From Billgrantia ethanolica (GTDB taxonomy: Bacteria > Pseudomonadota > Gammaproteobacteria > Pseudomonadales > Halomonadaceae): DNA of 64,000 bases. Shown piece by piece: positions 7,737 through 15,961 of this stretch. How positions within the stretch are numbered: the stretch's first letter is position 1; each line of letters starts with the position of its first letter. The stretch lies in assembly GCF_021404305.1 (NCBI RefSeq), contig NZ_JABFTX010000002.1, positions 248,001-312,000 of the forward strand. Reading direction: 5' to 3'. The notes under the pieces were generated by a model. It had not been told where the DNA came from and did no database searches. It saw nothing but the letters and a program-made list of their open reading frames with translations. The position numbers and the translations under genes were made by a program.

Positions 7737-8504
7737 TCAATCGAGGCGACGCTCGACCGCTTCGAAGTAGGCGCGAATGCGTGCCGCGTTGGCGCCGACG
7801 TCGCTGCGCCCCATGCGTGAGGCCGAGCGAACGTCGAGGCGAACGCCATCGTCGGTCTGATCGAGGCGAATGACGATGTCGTCCTTGAAGCCGAACCAGG
7901 TGGTGGTGTCGGTGGCCTCGATGCGGGTCAGGGAGTTGTGCGCCAACTGCCAGCCCATGTCCAGCGCGGCTGCCTCGGCGACGTCGCGGGCCAGGTTCAG
8001 TGGCACGTCGAGGATCATTGGCTGAATGTCGGGGTAGGCCTCGCGCTGCTGGCGGGCTACGGTCTCGCCGGGGTACTCCACCGCATTGGGAGAGGCCTCG
8101 CGGGCTGCCGCCAAGGTTTCGAAGGCGGGTGGGTTCTCGGTATCGGTGCTGATGTCATGTATCGGCGGGGCCGTCTGGGCACGCTGCCAGTGCAGCCAGG
8201 GTACGGTGAGCATGGCGGCGGTCGCGACCACCACCAGTCCGCCGATCAGGGCCGGCTGCAGGCGTCGGCAGAAAGTCGCGGCGATCAGCGCCAGCAGCCC
8301 CAGAGTCGCGGCGCCGGCGGATAGATAGACGCCACGGCGCAGCATGTCGAAGGCGCTGCCCAGGGGCAGCAGCTCCAGGCGATAGGCCGGTCCGGCGCCG
8401 GCCAGCAGCAGCGCGCCCAGCAGCAGCACCAACAGGCTGAACCAGGCAAGGCGGGACAGCCATCGGCCGCCTCGCGGGCGGCGTCGTGAGTTCAGGGCGG
8501 ACAT
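7737..8504 (-). CDS. DUF1499 membrane-anchored protein
   Basis: A 255-residue protein with about three hydrophobic segments in the first 110 residues (WFSLLVLLLGALLLAG; a second around 62-78; GGLVVVATAAMLTV), followed by a soluble DUF1499 domain. This starts with the characteristic PPIHDISTDTENPPAF and continues with PNAVEYPG and a conserved strand-rich end (TTTWFGFKDDIVIRL, RSASRMGRSDVGANAARI). The biochemical role of DUF1499 is unknown. It converges on the beta-lactamase gene and is divergent from the BCCT transporter gene. No link to either is evident. Confidence 0.85.
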   Translation of the reverse strand: MSALNSRRRPRGGRWLSRLAWFSLLVLLLGALLLAGAGPAYRLELLPLGSAFDMLRRGVYLSAGAATLGLLALIAATFCRRLQPALIGGLVVVATAAMLTVPWLHWQRAQTAPPIHDISTDTENPPAFETLAAAREASPNAVEYPGETVARQQREAYPDIQPMILDVPLNLARDVAEAAALDMGWQLAHNSLTRIEATDTTTWFGFKDDIVIRLDQTDDGVRLDVRSASRMGRSDVGANAARIRAYFEAVERRLD

Positions 8505-8623
8505 GACGATGCTCGTCTAGCCAGGAATCGATACCTTCAGCATATCCTCTCGGGCCGGGGGTTGCCGTAAGTCGATTTGCATTTCGCCCCCACCTGCCGC
8601 TCACGGCTGCTATCGTTTGCATA

Positions 8624-8674
8624 AGGTTCATGCCGTTCGCACTAAGTTCATGCCGTTCGCACTAGGTTCATGAC
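8624..8674 (+). repeat. 20-bp tandem direct repeat, 2.5 copies
   Basis: Two 20-base units (8624-8643 and 8644-8663) differ only at the second base, and an 11-base partial third (AGGTTCATGAC) follows. Each contains GTTCATGCCGTTCGCACT. They end about 60 bases before the BCCT start, in the divergent gap, so they could be iterated regulator sites or a slippage product. Confidence 0.8.
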
Positions 8675-8735
8675 AAGCAGCGCATGGAAGCCATGTATTG
8701 GCGCGTGCAAGCGCGCTTCGCAGGAGGCAAGGGAT

Positions 8736-10325
8736 ATGCCGACTCGCTCCGATTCCGACCGCTACGGAAGTTCCAAGCATCACAACCTGCTCGGCGTGCC
8801 CGTGCATCGCGCCGTCTTTCTCACCTCTGCCACGCTCATCCTGACTCTGGTGGCCTTCGGGGTCGCCATGCCAGAACGTCTCGAAGCCGGCGCAGGGGCG
8901 GTACAGGACGCCATCTCCGACAATCTCGGCTGGTTCTACTTGCTGGCGATGAACGCCTTTCTGATCCTGGCGCTCTATCTGATCTTCAGCCGCTACGGCA
9001 GCGTCAGGCTCGGCGGTGAGGACGAACGCCCCGAGTTCTCCACATGGGGCTGGTTCTCGATGCTGTTCGCTGCCGGTACCGGCGTGGGCCTGCTGTTCTA
9101 CGGCGTGGCCGAGCCGGTCTCCTTCTTTGCCGACCCACCCTTCGGCGAGGCCGAAACCGAGCAGGCGGCGAGCGACGCGCTGGTGCACAGCTATTTCCAC
9201 TGGGGGCTGCATGGCTGGTCGATGTACGGCCTGGTGGGCCTGTCGCTGTGCTACTTCTGCTTCAATCGCGGCCTGCCGTTGACCATTCGCTCGGCGTTCA
9301 TGCCACTGCTGGGCAGCAAGCGGGTGGAGGGCCCCGTCGGCAACGGTATCGATGCCATGGCCGCCACCGGCACGCTGATCGGCGTTGCCGTGTCGCTGGG
9401 CCTGGGCGTGCGCCAGATCAACACCGGGCTGGAGCACGCCTATGGCATACCCGACAACATCGGCGTACAGATCGCACTGATCGCCGGCATCACCACGGTG
9501 GCGCTGATATCGGTGCTCTCCGGCCTGGCCAAGGGCATTCAACAGCTGTCGAAGCTAGCGATGATCTTCGGCGCCGCCCTGGTGCTCTATGTGTTGCTGT
9601 TCGGCCCCACCCAGTTCATCTTCAACTCGATGTTGCAGAGCCTTGGCAATTACATCAACGAGATTCCCAGTCGGGGGACCTTTACCGAGGCCTTCAGTCC
9701 GCCCGATGCCGAGAGCTGGCAGAACGACTGGACCCTGTTCTACTTCGCCTGGTGGATCTCCTGGTCACCCTTCGTCGGTCTGTTTATCGCCCGCGTTTCG
9801 CGTGGCAGGACCCTGCGTCAGTACCTGCTGGGCGTGCTGCTGGTACCCACACTCACCTCGGTGCTTTGGCTAACGGTGATGGGCGGCTCGGCGATCTATC
9901 GCGAGCTGTTCGAGGCGGCTGGGCTGGTCGACATCGTCGAGGACCAGCCCGAGCTGGCGTTCTTCCTGTTCCTCGACCACTTCCAGCTGCCCGAGTGGGT
10001 CGTCTCCACCAGCATGACGCTGATGATTGCCACGGTGGCGATCTTCTTCATCACCTCGTCGGATTCCGGCTCGCTGATCATCGACATCATCACCTCCGGC
10101 GGCGATCCCCATCCACCCCGGGCCACACGGGTGTTCTGGGCCATCCTGGAAGGCGTGGTGGCGGCCGTGCTGCTCACCGCAGGCGGACTGGAGGCGCTGC
10201 AGGCGGTGGCGACCATCTCGGGGCTGCCTTTCGTGGTGATCCTGCTGCTGATGTGTGCCGGGCTCTACCTGGGACTGCGACGCAACGAGAACGGCAAGGA
10301 TGGGCAGGCGTCAAGCACGACTTGA
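8736..10325 (+). CDS. BCCT-family betaine/choline/carnitine transporter
   Basis: A 529-residue integral membrane protein of the BCCT family, which imports quaternary ammonium osmolytes such as glycine betaine or choline with sodium or protons. There are about twelve hydrophobic segments. Family landmarks are the GTGVGLLFYGVAEP segment, HWGLHGWSMYGLVGLSL, and the Trp-rich WWISWSPFVGLFIARVSRGR block of helix 8. The C-terminus is short and lacks the long regulatory tail of osmosensing members such as BetP. ATG at 8736 is chosen for its AGGAGG at suitable spacing; earlier in-frame starts give no protein-like sequence. A 20-bp tandem repeat lies upstream, and a 12-bp hairpin overlaps the stop codon. 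Substrate not assignable. Confidence 0.92.
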   Translation: MPTRSDSDRYGSSKHHNLLGVPVHRAVFLTSATLILTLVAFGVAMPERLEAGAGAVQDAISDNLGWFYLLAMNAFLILALYLIFSRYGSVRLGGEDERPEFSTWGWFSMLFAAGTGVGLLFYGVAEPVSFFADPPFGEAETEQAASDALVHSYFHWGLHGWSMYGLVGLSLCYFCFNRGLPLTIRSAFMPLLGSKRVEGPVGNGIDAMAATGTLIGVAVSLGLGVRQINTGLEHAYGIPDNIGVQIALIAGITTVALISVLSGLAKGIQQLSKLAMIFGAALVLYVLLFGPTQFIFNSMLQSLGNYINEIPSRGTFTEAFSPPDAESWQNDWTLFYFAWWISWSPFVGLFIARVSRGRTLRQYLLGVLLVPTLTSVLWLTVMGGSAIYRELFEAAGLVDIVEDQPELAFFLFLDHFQLPEWVVSTSMTLMIATVAIFFITSSDSGSLIIDIITSGGDPHPPRATRVFWAILEGVVAAVLLTAGGLEALQAVATISGLPFVVILLLMCAGLYLGLRRNENGKDGQASSTT

Positions 10326-10332
10326 CGCCTGC
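10304..10332 (+). terminator. 12-bp hairpin spanning the BCCT stop codon
   Basis: GCAGGCGTCAAG (10304-10315) and CTTGACGCCTGC (10321-10332) pair perfectly around a CACGA loop. The stop codon is inside the right arm. No T-tract follows, so it may stabilise the mRNA end rather than terminate by itself. Confidence 0.55.
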
Positions 10333-10397
10333 TCGCATCGGAGCCAGCTTGAAGGACAAGGGAATTCTGCGAAACGGTGACGCCAAGGAGGCATGCC

Positions 10398-10874
10398 ATG
10401 AGCCGTTATCATCGACATCGGGCTGACGAACTGGAAGAGGAGATTCGTCGTTCCCGTGCGCATCTCGACGACACTCTGCACGAGCTTGAGAGTCGCCTAT
10501 CTCCGCCTCGTATCAAGCAGAGCGTCAAGCGCCACCTGCCTCGCAGGGATGGGGCCGGAGCGGGCTTTCTGCGTAACCTCGGGCATTCGATCCGCGAAAA
10601 TCCCCTGCCGGTGCTGGTTACCGGTGTCGGCCTCGGCTGGTTGGTCGTTTCTCAGCTGCGCTCCGGATCACGTGGGCAGCGCCGGGCCGAGTCGTCAGCG
10701 GCTGGTGCGAAGATCCCAACTCGTCAGGAAGCGCCACAGCGCATGGTGGCCACGCACCTGGGCACCCAGCAGGGGCGCAGCCGCGTCTCGACGCATCGAC
10801 CCGACGTGGTCGGCGTGGCCACGCATCTCGGCACCGGGCAGGGCTGGAGCGGCTATGTGTACCCGCAGTCATGA
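10398..10874 (+). CDS. DUF3618 protein
   Basis: A 158-residue protein. Residues 8-40 (ADELEEEIRRSRAHLDDTL followed by ELESRLSP) match the DUF3618 pattern of a charged helix. One hydrophobic segment follows (PLPVLVTGVGLGWLVVSQL, about residues 71-89), so it is probably a small membrane protein. The C-terminal part contains two copies of VATHLGT-QG-S separated by about 25 residues, which I have not seen assigned a function. AAGGAGG precedes the ATG. The stop overlaps the next start (ATGA at 10871), coupling it to the degenerate CopC gene. Confidence 0.8.
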   Translation: MSRYHRHRADELEEEIRRSRAHLDDTLHELESRLSPPRIKQSVKRHLPRRDGAGAGFLRNLGHSIRENPLPVLVTGVGLGWLVVSQLRSGSRGQRRAESSAAGAKIPTRQEAPQRMVATHLGTQQGRSRVSTHRPDVVGVATHLGTGQGWSGYVYPQS

Positions 10875-11263
10875 GAGGCCTGGCCTATCGCGTCGGAAGC
10901 TCCCGGCGCTTCGGGAAGCCCTGCCGATTCATCGCTCTTGCCATCCTGCTCGGCGGAGCGCCGCCGCTCTGGGCTCAGGCCGAGATGGAGGCGTCGTTTC
11001 CCGAAGATGGCGCAAGTCTCGAGCGGGCACCCGAGGAGTTGACGTTACGGCTCGGCGAACCACTGCGCCTGACGCTGTTTGCGGTTTCCGGACCCGAAGG
11101 CATGGTCGAGCTGGGTGACTCCACCAAGGATACCTTGGCTGAGCGTCACCGTGTCGTGCCGGCGGGCCGCATGGTGCCGGGTGAATATCGTATCGTCTGG
11201 CGTGGCACTGCCGCCGGCGGCACGGTCTCGGCAGGCGGTTATCGGTTCGAAATCATGGAGTAA
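10871..11263 (+). CDS. CopC-like exported protein lacking copper ligands
   Basis: A 130-residue protein with an N-terminal signal peptide (hydrophobic stretch FIALAILLGGAPPLWAQA, about residues 20-37) and a CopC-type beta-barrel domain: PEDGASLERAPEELTLRL, VPAGRMVPGEYRIVWRG, GGYRFEI. The true CopC at 14560 has HAHI at the mature N-terminus and DGHTMSGGYRF near the end. Here these read QAEM and GGTVSAGGYRF, so both copper-binding histidine positions are lost. It is probably not a copper carrier and may have a structural or binding role. It overlaps the DUF3618 gene by four bases and is followed by the PRC-barrel pair. Confidence 0.78.
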   Translation: MRGLAYRVGSSRRFGKPCRFIALAILLGGAPPLWAQAEMEASFPEDGASLERAPEELTLRLGEPLRLTLFAVSGPEGMVELGDSTKDTLAERHRVVPAGRMVPGEYRIVWRGTAAGGTVSAGGYRFEIME

Positions 11264-11401
11264 CGGGGCTGCTCACCGTGAAAATTGCTCGAAGCGTACG
11301 CAAGTTGCCGAATCCCAACGTTTCGTTGCGCTGCGTTTCTGGAGCCAAATGGATCTCGCTACTTATCTTGAATCTGCGGGGCCTACCAAGGAGGACGTGA
11401 G

Positions 11402-12235
11402 ATGAAAAGGACATTACTGGCAATCGCCATCGGCGCTATTTCCGCCGGACTGGCCGGCGGTACCTTGGCGCAGGAAAACGACATCGATCTCGATGACAAC
11501 GGCAACGTGGGCGAGGAGCAGGCCGCCGAGCCCCGGAATGCACAGGACGATAATGACGCCGAGACGGATGTCACGGTGGATGACGACGATCTGCCTGAGG
11601 AAGGCGACGATGCCGAGGACTACGAGGAGCTGTACGACGACGCGCCCGCCGACGACGAGGCAGCGGATGACGAGGAAGCCAACGGCGACGAGACCGTCAC
11701 GGACCAGGACGGTGACCTTGAGCTGGACGTGACTGACGACGAGACCCAGGCCGATCCCGGTGACCAGGCCACTACCGCCGAGCCGGACACGGCACAGGAC
11801 GAACAGGCGACCGAAGACGGGCAAGCGGCACAGGCCGGGCAGGCCGCTCAGCAGGATCCGGAAGCGGGCTTCGAAGAGATGGGGCCGGGTGACGTCGACC
11901 TGGATCCATCCATCGCGTCGCTGCAAGCAGGTGAGGTGGAAGGCATGACCGTGGTCAACATGGAGGGCGAGACCCTGGGTCAGGTCGAAAACGTGCTGCG
12001 TCACGACGATGCCGGCGATCTACACGCCGTGCTCTCGGTGGGTGGCTTCTGGATCTTCGGCGGCTCCGACGTCGCCCTGCCGCTGGCAGACATGCGGCTG
12101 GAAGGCGAGCAACTGGTGCTGCAGGACATCATCGGCCAGGACGAACTCGATGACATTGCCACCGACTATGACGAAGATCGCTACAGCGAGGTGGATGACG
12201 ACATGACCCTGGCGGACGCCATGGAGCAGCGCTAG
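11402..12235 (+). CDS. Acidic exported PRC-barrel protein (copy 1)
   Basis: A 277-residue protein. Residues 1-23 form a signal peptide (MKRTLLAIAIGAISAGLAGG, cleavage after LAQ). A low-complexity linker extremely rich in Asp and Glu runs to about residue 170 (for example DDDDLPEEGDDAEDYEELYDD). A PRC-barrel-like domain follows (VEGMTVVNMEGETLGQVENV, DLHAVLSVGGFWIFGG), then another acidic tail. The composition fits a periplasmic protein of a salt-adapted bacterium. Function unknown; PRC barrels often mediate protein contacts. AAGGAGG precedes the ATG. It is a tandem paralogue of the next gene. The linker is much longer here than in copy 2. Confidence 0.82.
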   Translation: MKRTLLAIAIGAISAGLAGGTLAQENDIDLDDNGNVGEEQAAEPRNAQDDNDAETDVTVDDDDLPEEGDDAEDYEELYDDAPADDEAADDEEANGDETVTDQDGDLELDVTDDETQADPGDQATTAEPDTAQDEQATEDGQAAQAGQAAQQDPEAGFEEMGPGDVDLDPSIASLQAGEVEGMTVVNMEGETLGQVENVLRHDDAGDLHAVLSVGGFWIFGGSDVALPLADMRLEGEQLVLQDIIGQDELDDIATDYDEDRYSEVDDDMTLADAMEQR

Positions 12236-12263
12236 CCCTGCAGCTGACGTGGCTATCAGGAAA

Positions 12264-12291
12264 AAGGCAAGACCCATCAAGGTCTTGCCTT
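12264..12291 (+). terminator. Terminator after PRC-barrel copy 1
   Basis: An 11-bp perfect stem, AAGGCAAGACC (12264-12274) and GGTCTTGCCTT (12281-12291), with a 6-base loop. A-rich before and TT at the end, so it could work in both directions. Confidence 0.75.
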
Positions 12292-12440
12292 GTGCTGCGT
12301 GGCATGTCCAGTAAATGGGCGGAGCGAAACGAAGCGGCAACTCGCAGTTACCAAATTTTGCTGAAGATTTATGGGGGTTGGCTGGCGTAGCGACTATGTT
12401 CAAGAGGTGGTTATCTTTGTCGACTCTAGGAGGGAGTGAG

Positions 12441-13049
12441 ATGAAAAGGACATTACTGGCAATTGCAATCGGCGCTATTTCAGCAGGCTTGGCAGGCGGC
12501 GCTCTGGCCCAGGACAACGCCGATGACGACAACGGTTTGAACGGCGATGCCGCGGTGGGTGAAGAGCAGGCCACCATGGACAACCAGAACGATGACGCTC
12601 TGATGGACGAGCAGGACGACATGGATGAGATGGCCGAGCCGGACGAGATGGACACCGGCGACGACCTCGATACGGCTCAAGGCGATGATCTCGACCCCAT
12701 GGGGGCCGACGACCAGTTGGACGATGCCCTGCGCGACATGCAGGTCAGCGAGATCGAAGGCATGACCGTGGTGAACCAGCAGGACGAGGAGATCGGCGAC
12801 GTTCAGAGCGTGGTTCGCGATGACGACACCGGCGATCTGCATGTGGTCATCACCGTGGGCGGCCTGTGGGGCATGGGCGGTACCGACATTACCCTGCCGC
12901 TGGCGGAAATGGAGCTGCAGGACGATCAGCTCGTCACCCGTCAGCCCTACGACGAGGACGAACTCGAGGAGTCCGCACAGGAGTACGATGAGGATCGCTA
13001 CAGCGAAGTGGACGGCGACATGACCTTGGGCGACGCCTGGGGGCAGTGA
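12441..13049 (+). CDS. Acidic exported PRC-barrel protein (copy 2)
   Basis: A 202-residue paralogue of the preceding gene. The signal peptide is almost identical, and the first 23 bases of both genes are the same. The acidic linker is shorter and Met-containing (DDMDEMAEPDEMDTGDDLD). The PRC-barrel-like part (IEGMTVVNQQDEEIGDV, DLHVVITVGGLWGMGG) and tail (YDEDRYSEVDGDMTLGDAW) align with copy 1. AGGAGG precedes the ATG at 12441; the open frame further upstream (from 12315) has no protein character. It has its own terminator, so the two copies are probably transcribed separately. Function unknown. Confidence 0.82.
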   Translation: MKRTLLAIAIGAISAGLAGGALAQDNADDDNGLNGDAAVGEEQATMDNQNDDALMDEQDDMDEMAEPDEMDTGDDLDTAQGDDLDPMGADDQLDDALRDMQVSEIEGMTVVNQQDEEIGDVQSVVRDDDTGDLHVVITVGGLWGMGGTDITLPLAEMELQDDQLVTRQPYDEDELEESAQEYDEDRYSEVDGDMTLGDAWGQ

Positions 13050-13099
13050 GCCGGCACGGCCAGCGCTCCAGCTGGTACGCCTGGCGTTACGACTCGAAG

Positions 13100-13127
13100 A
13101 AGGCAAGGCCTCGCGCCTTGCCTTTTT
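13100..13127 (+). terminator. Intrinsic terminator after PRC-barrel copy 2
   Basis: AAGGCAAGGC (13100-13109) and GCCTTGCCTT (13115-13124) form a 10-bp stem with a 5-base loop, followed by further Ts (13125-13127). The stem resembles the terminator of copy 1, consistent with duplication of the whole unit. Confidence 0.85.
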
Positions 13128-13186
13128 ATTTGCGCTGCTTTTGGCAGACTACCCTGAAGAGATCCATCTATCGGGAATGAGACGAG

Positions 13187-14479
13187 ATGAGCGAAACCGA
13201 AAAGCCCTGGGCCGCTCCCATGCCGGAAGCGCAGTTCGACCTGATGCGGCGCATCCTGGATGCGCCAAGCCCCGTGGGGCTGGAAGCCGCCATGACCTAC
13301 GGCGTGCTCGAGCCTCACTTCGAAAGCTTCGCCCCAAAGAGCTGGCACCTTCATCAGTTCAAGGGCCATGCCGGGGTGGTGTGGGACACCCATCCGGGTC
13401 GCGACGAGCTGTTCAAGGTGATGATCATCGGCCACGCCGACAAGATCCGCATGCAGGTGCGCAGCATCGGCGATGACGGCAAGGTCTGGATCAACACCGA
13501 CTCCTTCCTGCCCAACGTGTTGATCGGCCACGAGGTCAAACTGTTCAGCGAGGACCCCGAGGCACCGGGTCGCTACCGCATCATCCAGGGGGGAACGGTC
13601 GAGGCGTTGGGCGCTATCCACTTCTCCGACCCGGCCCAGCGCGAAGGGCGCAAGGGCATCAAGAAGGAACAGATCTATCTCGACCTGCAGATCCACGGCG
13701 AGAACAAGAAGCAGCAGGTGCTCAATCTCGGCGTGCGCCCTGGCGACTCGATCATCTTCGACCGTCCCATTCGTCACGGCTTCAGCCCCGACACCTTCTA
13801 CGGCGCCTACCTGGACAATGGCCTGGGCTGCTTCGTCACCGCCGAGGTGGCGCGGTTGATCGCCGAGGCCGGCGGTACGGAAAAGGTACGTGTGCTGTTC
13901 GCCATCGCCAGCTATGAAGAGATCGGCCGCTTCGGCAGTCGCGTGCTGGCAGGGGCGCTCGAGCCCGACGTGGTCATCGGGGTCGACGTCAATCACGACT
14001 ACGTGGCTGCCCCCGGCATCGGCGATCGACGCATGCAGCCGTTGGAGATGGGCAAGGGGTTCACCATGTCGGTGGGCGCGATTGCCAGTGAACAGCTCAA
14101 TCGCATCATCGAGACCACTGCCCGGGAGCACGGCATCCCCATGCAGCGTGACATCGTCGGCGCCGATACCGGCACCGACGGCATGGCCGGTGTGCTGGCC
14201 GCCATCGACTGTGCCGCCACCTCAATCGGCTTTCCTATCCGCAACATGCATACCATCTCCGAGACCGGTAATACCCAGGACGTGCTGGCCGCCATCCACG
14301 TGCTGAGCCGCACGCTGCACGCGCTGGATGCCCTGCCGGATCCCCATCGCGAATTCGTCGACAACCACCCGCGGCTCGATGAAGCTCAGCGACTGACGCA
14401 CCAGGGTTCGGCCAAGCCCGAGGGAAATGAAGGCGACAAGCGCCAGGATCGAGGCCACCAACAGAAGCATCCGTCCTGA
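13187..14479 (+). CDS. M42-type metalloaminopeptidase
   Basis: A 430-residue protein of the M42/M20 zinc peptidase clan, which removes N-terminal residues from peptides in the cytoplasm. Expected metal and catalytic positions are visible in order: IIGHADKI, AYLDNGLGC (bridging Asp), ASYEEIGRFGS (general-base and ligand Glu), GVDVNHDY (ligand Asp), and FPIRNMHT (ligand His). No signal peptide. Residues after about 400 form a hydrophilic extension (from DEAQRLTHQG to QQKHPS) beyond the usual family end. The ATG at 13187 has only a weak GAGACGAG site. A terminator stands upstream, so it starts its own unit. Confidence 0.85.
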   Translation: MSETEKPWAAPMPEAQFDLMRRILDAPSPVGLEAAMTYGVLEPHFESFAPKSWHLHQFKGHAGVVWDTHPGRDELFKVMIIGHADKIRMQVRSIGDDGKVWINTDSFLPNVLIGHEVKLFSEDPEAPGRYRIIQGGTVEALGAIHFSDPAQREGRKGIKKEQIYLDLQIHGENKKQQVLNLGVRPGDSIIFDRPIRHGFSPDTFYGAYLDNGLGCFVTAEVARLIAEAGGTEKVRVLFAIASYEEIGRFGSRVLAGALEPDVVIGVDVNHDYVAAPGIGDRRMQPLEMGKGFTMSVGAIASEQLNRIIETTAREHGIPMQRDIVGADTGTDGMAGVLAAIDCAATSIGFPIRNMHTISETGNTQDVLAAIHVLSRTLHALDALPDPHREFVDNHPRLDEAQRLTHQGSAKPEGNEGDKRQDRGHQQKHPS

Positions 14480-14559
14480 CGGGGCGTCGGCACTCTTGAA
14501 GCCGCCAGACCAGGTGCTACATGATTCGAAGGCATTCCATGATGGCAAAGGAGAAATGC

Positions 14560-14961
14560 ATGAAGCGTGTCGCGACCCTTGCCCAGTCGCCCGGCCAGCC
14601 CCGGCGTAACGCCAAGCGATTGGCACTCGCCGCCGGGTGTGTCCTGATGCTGGCGAGTCCGCTGCTGTGGGCGCATGCCCATATCGCCGCGACCGAGCCC
14701 GAGGCCGGGGCGATCCTGGAGCAGGCCCCGGAGCAGCTGGAGCTGCGCTTCGACTCGCCCATCCGCATCACCCAGTTCGAGGTCACGGGGCCGGAAGGGA
14801 CGGTGGAGCTCAGTGAAGACCCGCTCGGTCCCCTGGCGGAGACCCATGGTGCCGTGCCCGCCGATACCCTGGCGCCCGGTGAGTACGAGGTCGTATGGCG
14901 CGGCATTGCCGAGGATGGCCATACCATGTCGGGCGGCTATCGCTTCGCGATTCAGGAGTAA
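14560..14961 (+). CDS. copC: CopC copper-binding periplasmic protein
   Basis: A 133-residue protein. The signal peptide has a basic start and a hydrophobic core (LALAAGCVLMLASPLLW), probably cut at WA-HAHI, so mature residue 1 is His. CopC landmarks: HAHIAATEPEAG, LELRFDSPIRITQFEVTG, PGEYEVVWRG, and DGHTMSGGYRFAI, whose His completes the Cu(II) site. AAAGGAG precedes the ATG at 14560; the frame is open from 14521. It is followed immediately by copD, so it likely binds copper in the periplasm and works with CopD in copper uptake or resistance. Confidence 0.92.
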   Translation: MKRVATLAQSPGQPRRNAKRLALAAGCVLMLASPLLWAHAHIAATEPEAGAILEQAPEQLELRFDSPIRITQFEVTGPEGTVELSEDPLGPLAETHGAVPADTLAPGEYEVVWRGIAEDGHTMSGGYRFAIQE

Positions 14962-15849
14962 GTGGTGGCATCGTTCGGCCTGGACCCTTGGACGGCCGGC
15001 CGAGTGCTGGCGTTGGCGGGCTTCTACGCCTCTGCACTGCTGGCGGTAGGAGGCCTGCTGTTTCGCGCTGCCTTTCCCGGCCTGCCGTCCCGCGAAGTCG
15101 TCGTTCTAGACCGCTGCACCGGCATTGCCGCGTGCTCCGGCATCGTCATGCTGCTGTTGCTGTGGCTGCTTCAGGCCGCCTACCTGGGGGGCGGTAGCTG
15201 GGAATCGGCTTTCAACCCGGTGCTGCTGGGTATCGTCGGCGAGAGTGCTCAGGGCGAACGGCTGCGCCTGGCTCTGGTAGGGTTGTTACTGCTGCCGGTT
15301 GCGCTTTGGCAGGGGGCGCCTCGCGGCGTCCGCTACGCTGTCGGCGCGCTTGGCGTCGTGCTGATCCTGCTGGCCTTTTCCCGCGTCGGCCACACTCGTG
15401 GCTCGCCTTGGCAGAGCGTGCTGCTGATGCTGCACCTGGGGCTTGCCTCCTTCTGGGCGGCGGCGCTGTCACCCCTCTACCGCATGGCCGGCAGCGCTTC
15501 GTCGGGCGCATCGGCAGAGCAATTGCTGCGCTTCGGACGCTTCGGCCTGCTGCTGGTGCCGCTGTTGCTACTCGCTGGTGGCAGCCTGGCCATGTGGCTG
15601 ATGGGTGGCCGCCCGGGGGCGCTGTTGGACACAGCTTACGGTCAGCTGCTCTCGGTCAAACTGACGCTGGTGGCGGGGCTGCTGCTGCTGGGAGCGGCCA
15701 ACCGCTGGTGGCTGGTACCTGCCGTGGCGCGCGACAAGCCCGACGCGTCGCTCCAACTGAGATGCAGTATCGCCGTGGAAGCCAGCCTGATGGCCATGAT
15801 CGTATTGGTTGCAGCCGTACTACTGACGACCAGCTCGCCGGTGCGGTGA
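14962..15849 (+). CDS. copD: CopD copper-resistance membrane protein
   Basis: A 295-residue inner-membrane protein with about eight hydrophobic segments, typical of the CopD family. It has the FSRVGHTRGSPWQSVLLMLHL block, where conserved His residues sit in CopD helices, and YGQLLSVKLTLVAGLLLLGAAN near the end. The start is GTG at 14962, right after the copC stop, with AGGAG overlapping the copC end; GTG at 14965 is equally possible. Together with CopC it is expected to move copper from periplasm to cytoplasm. A promoter for the toxin-antitoxin unit begins directly after it. Confidence 0.9.
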   Translation: MVASFGLDPWTAGRVLALAGFYASALLAVGGLLFRAAFPGLPSREVVVLDRCTGIAACSGIVMLLLLWLLQAAYLGGGSWESAFNPVLLGIVGESAQGERLRLALVGLLLLPVALWQGAPRGVRYAVGALGVVLILLAFSRVGHTRGSPWQSVLLMLHLGLASFWAAALSPLYRMAGSASSGASAEQLLRFGRFGLLLVPLLLLAGGSLAMWLMGGRPGALLDTAYGQLLSVKLTLVAGLLLLGAANRWWLVPAVARDKPDASLQLRCSIAVEASLMAMIVLVAAVLLTTSSPVR

Positions 15850-15855
15850 ACGTGT

Positions 15856-15885
15856 GGCTCTCTCATGAAGGGCTCTCTCATGAAG
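15856..15885 (+). repeat. Tandem 15-bp direct repeat
   Basis: GGCTCTCTCATGAAG occurs twice head to tail at 15856-15870 and 15871-15885. It ends three bases before the palindromic operator of the toxin-antitoxin genes and may cover the -35 region. Confidence 0.85.
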
Positions 15886-15887
15886 AG

Positions 15888-15916
15888 ATCATTTGTGGTA
15901 AAATGCCACAAATGAT
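15888..15916 (+). promoter_or_regulatory. Palindromic operator of the ParD/ParE-like genes
   Basis: ATCATTTGTGG (15888-15898) and CCACAAATGAT (15906-15916) form a perfect 11-bp inverted repeat with a 7-base spacer. TAAAAT at 15899-15904 in the spacer looks like a -10 box. It lies 46 bases before the antitoxin start. This fits autorepression by the antitoxin or the complex. Confidence 0.75.
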
Positions 15917-15961
15917 GCTATTTGCCTCGCTTGGTTGAGGATATTAAGGGAGAGCTCGACG

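Noticed and set aside
8624..8674. CRISPR or attachment-site repeat
   Set aside because: Direct tandem units without spacers and no integrase gene near.
8670..8735. Earlier start for the BCCT transporter
   Set aside because: The added residues are not conserved-looking and include the repeat region; AGGAGG favours 8736.
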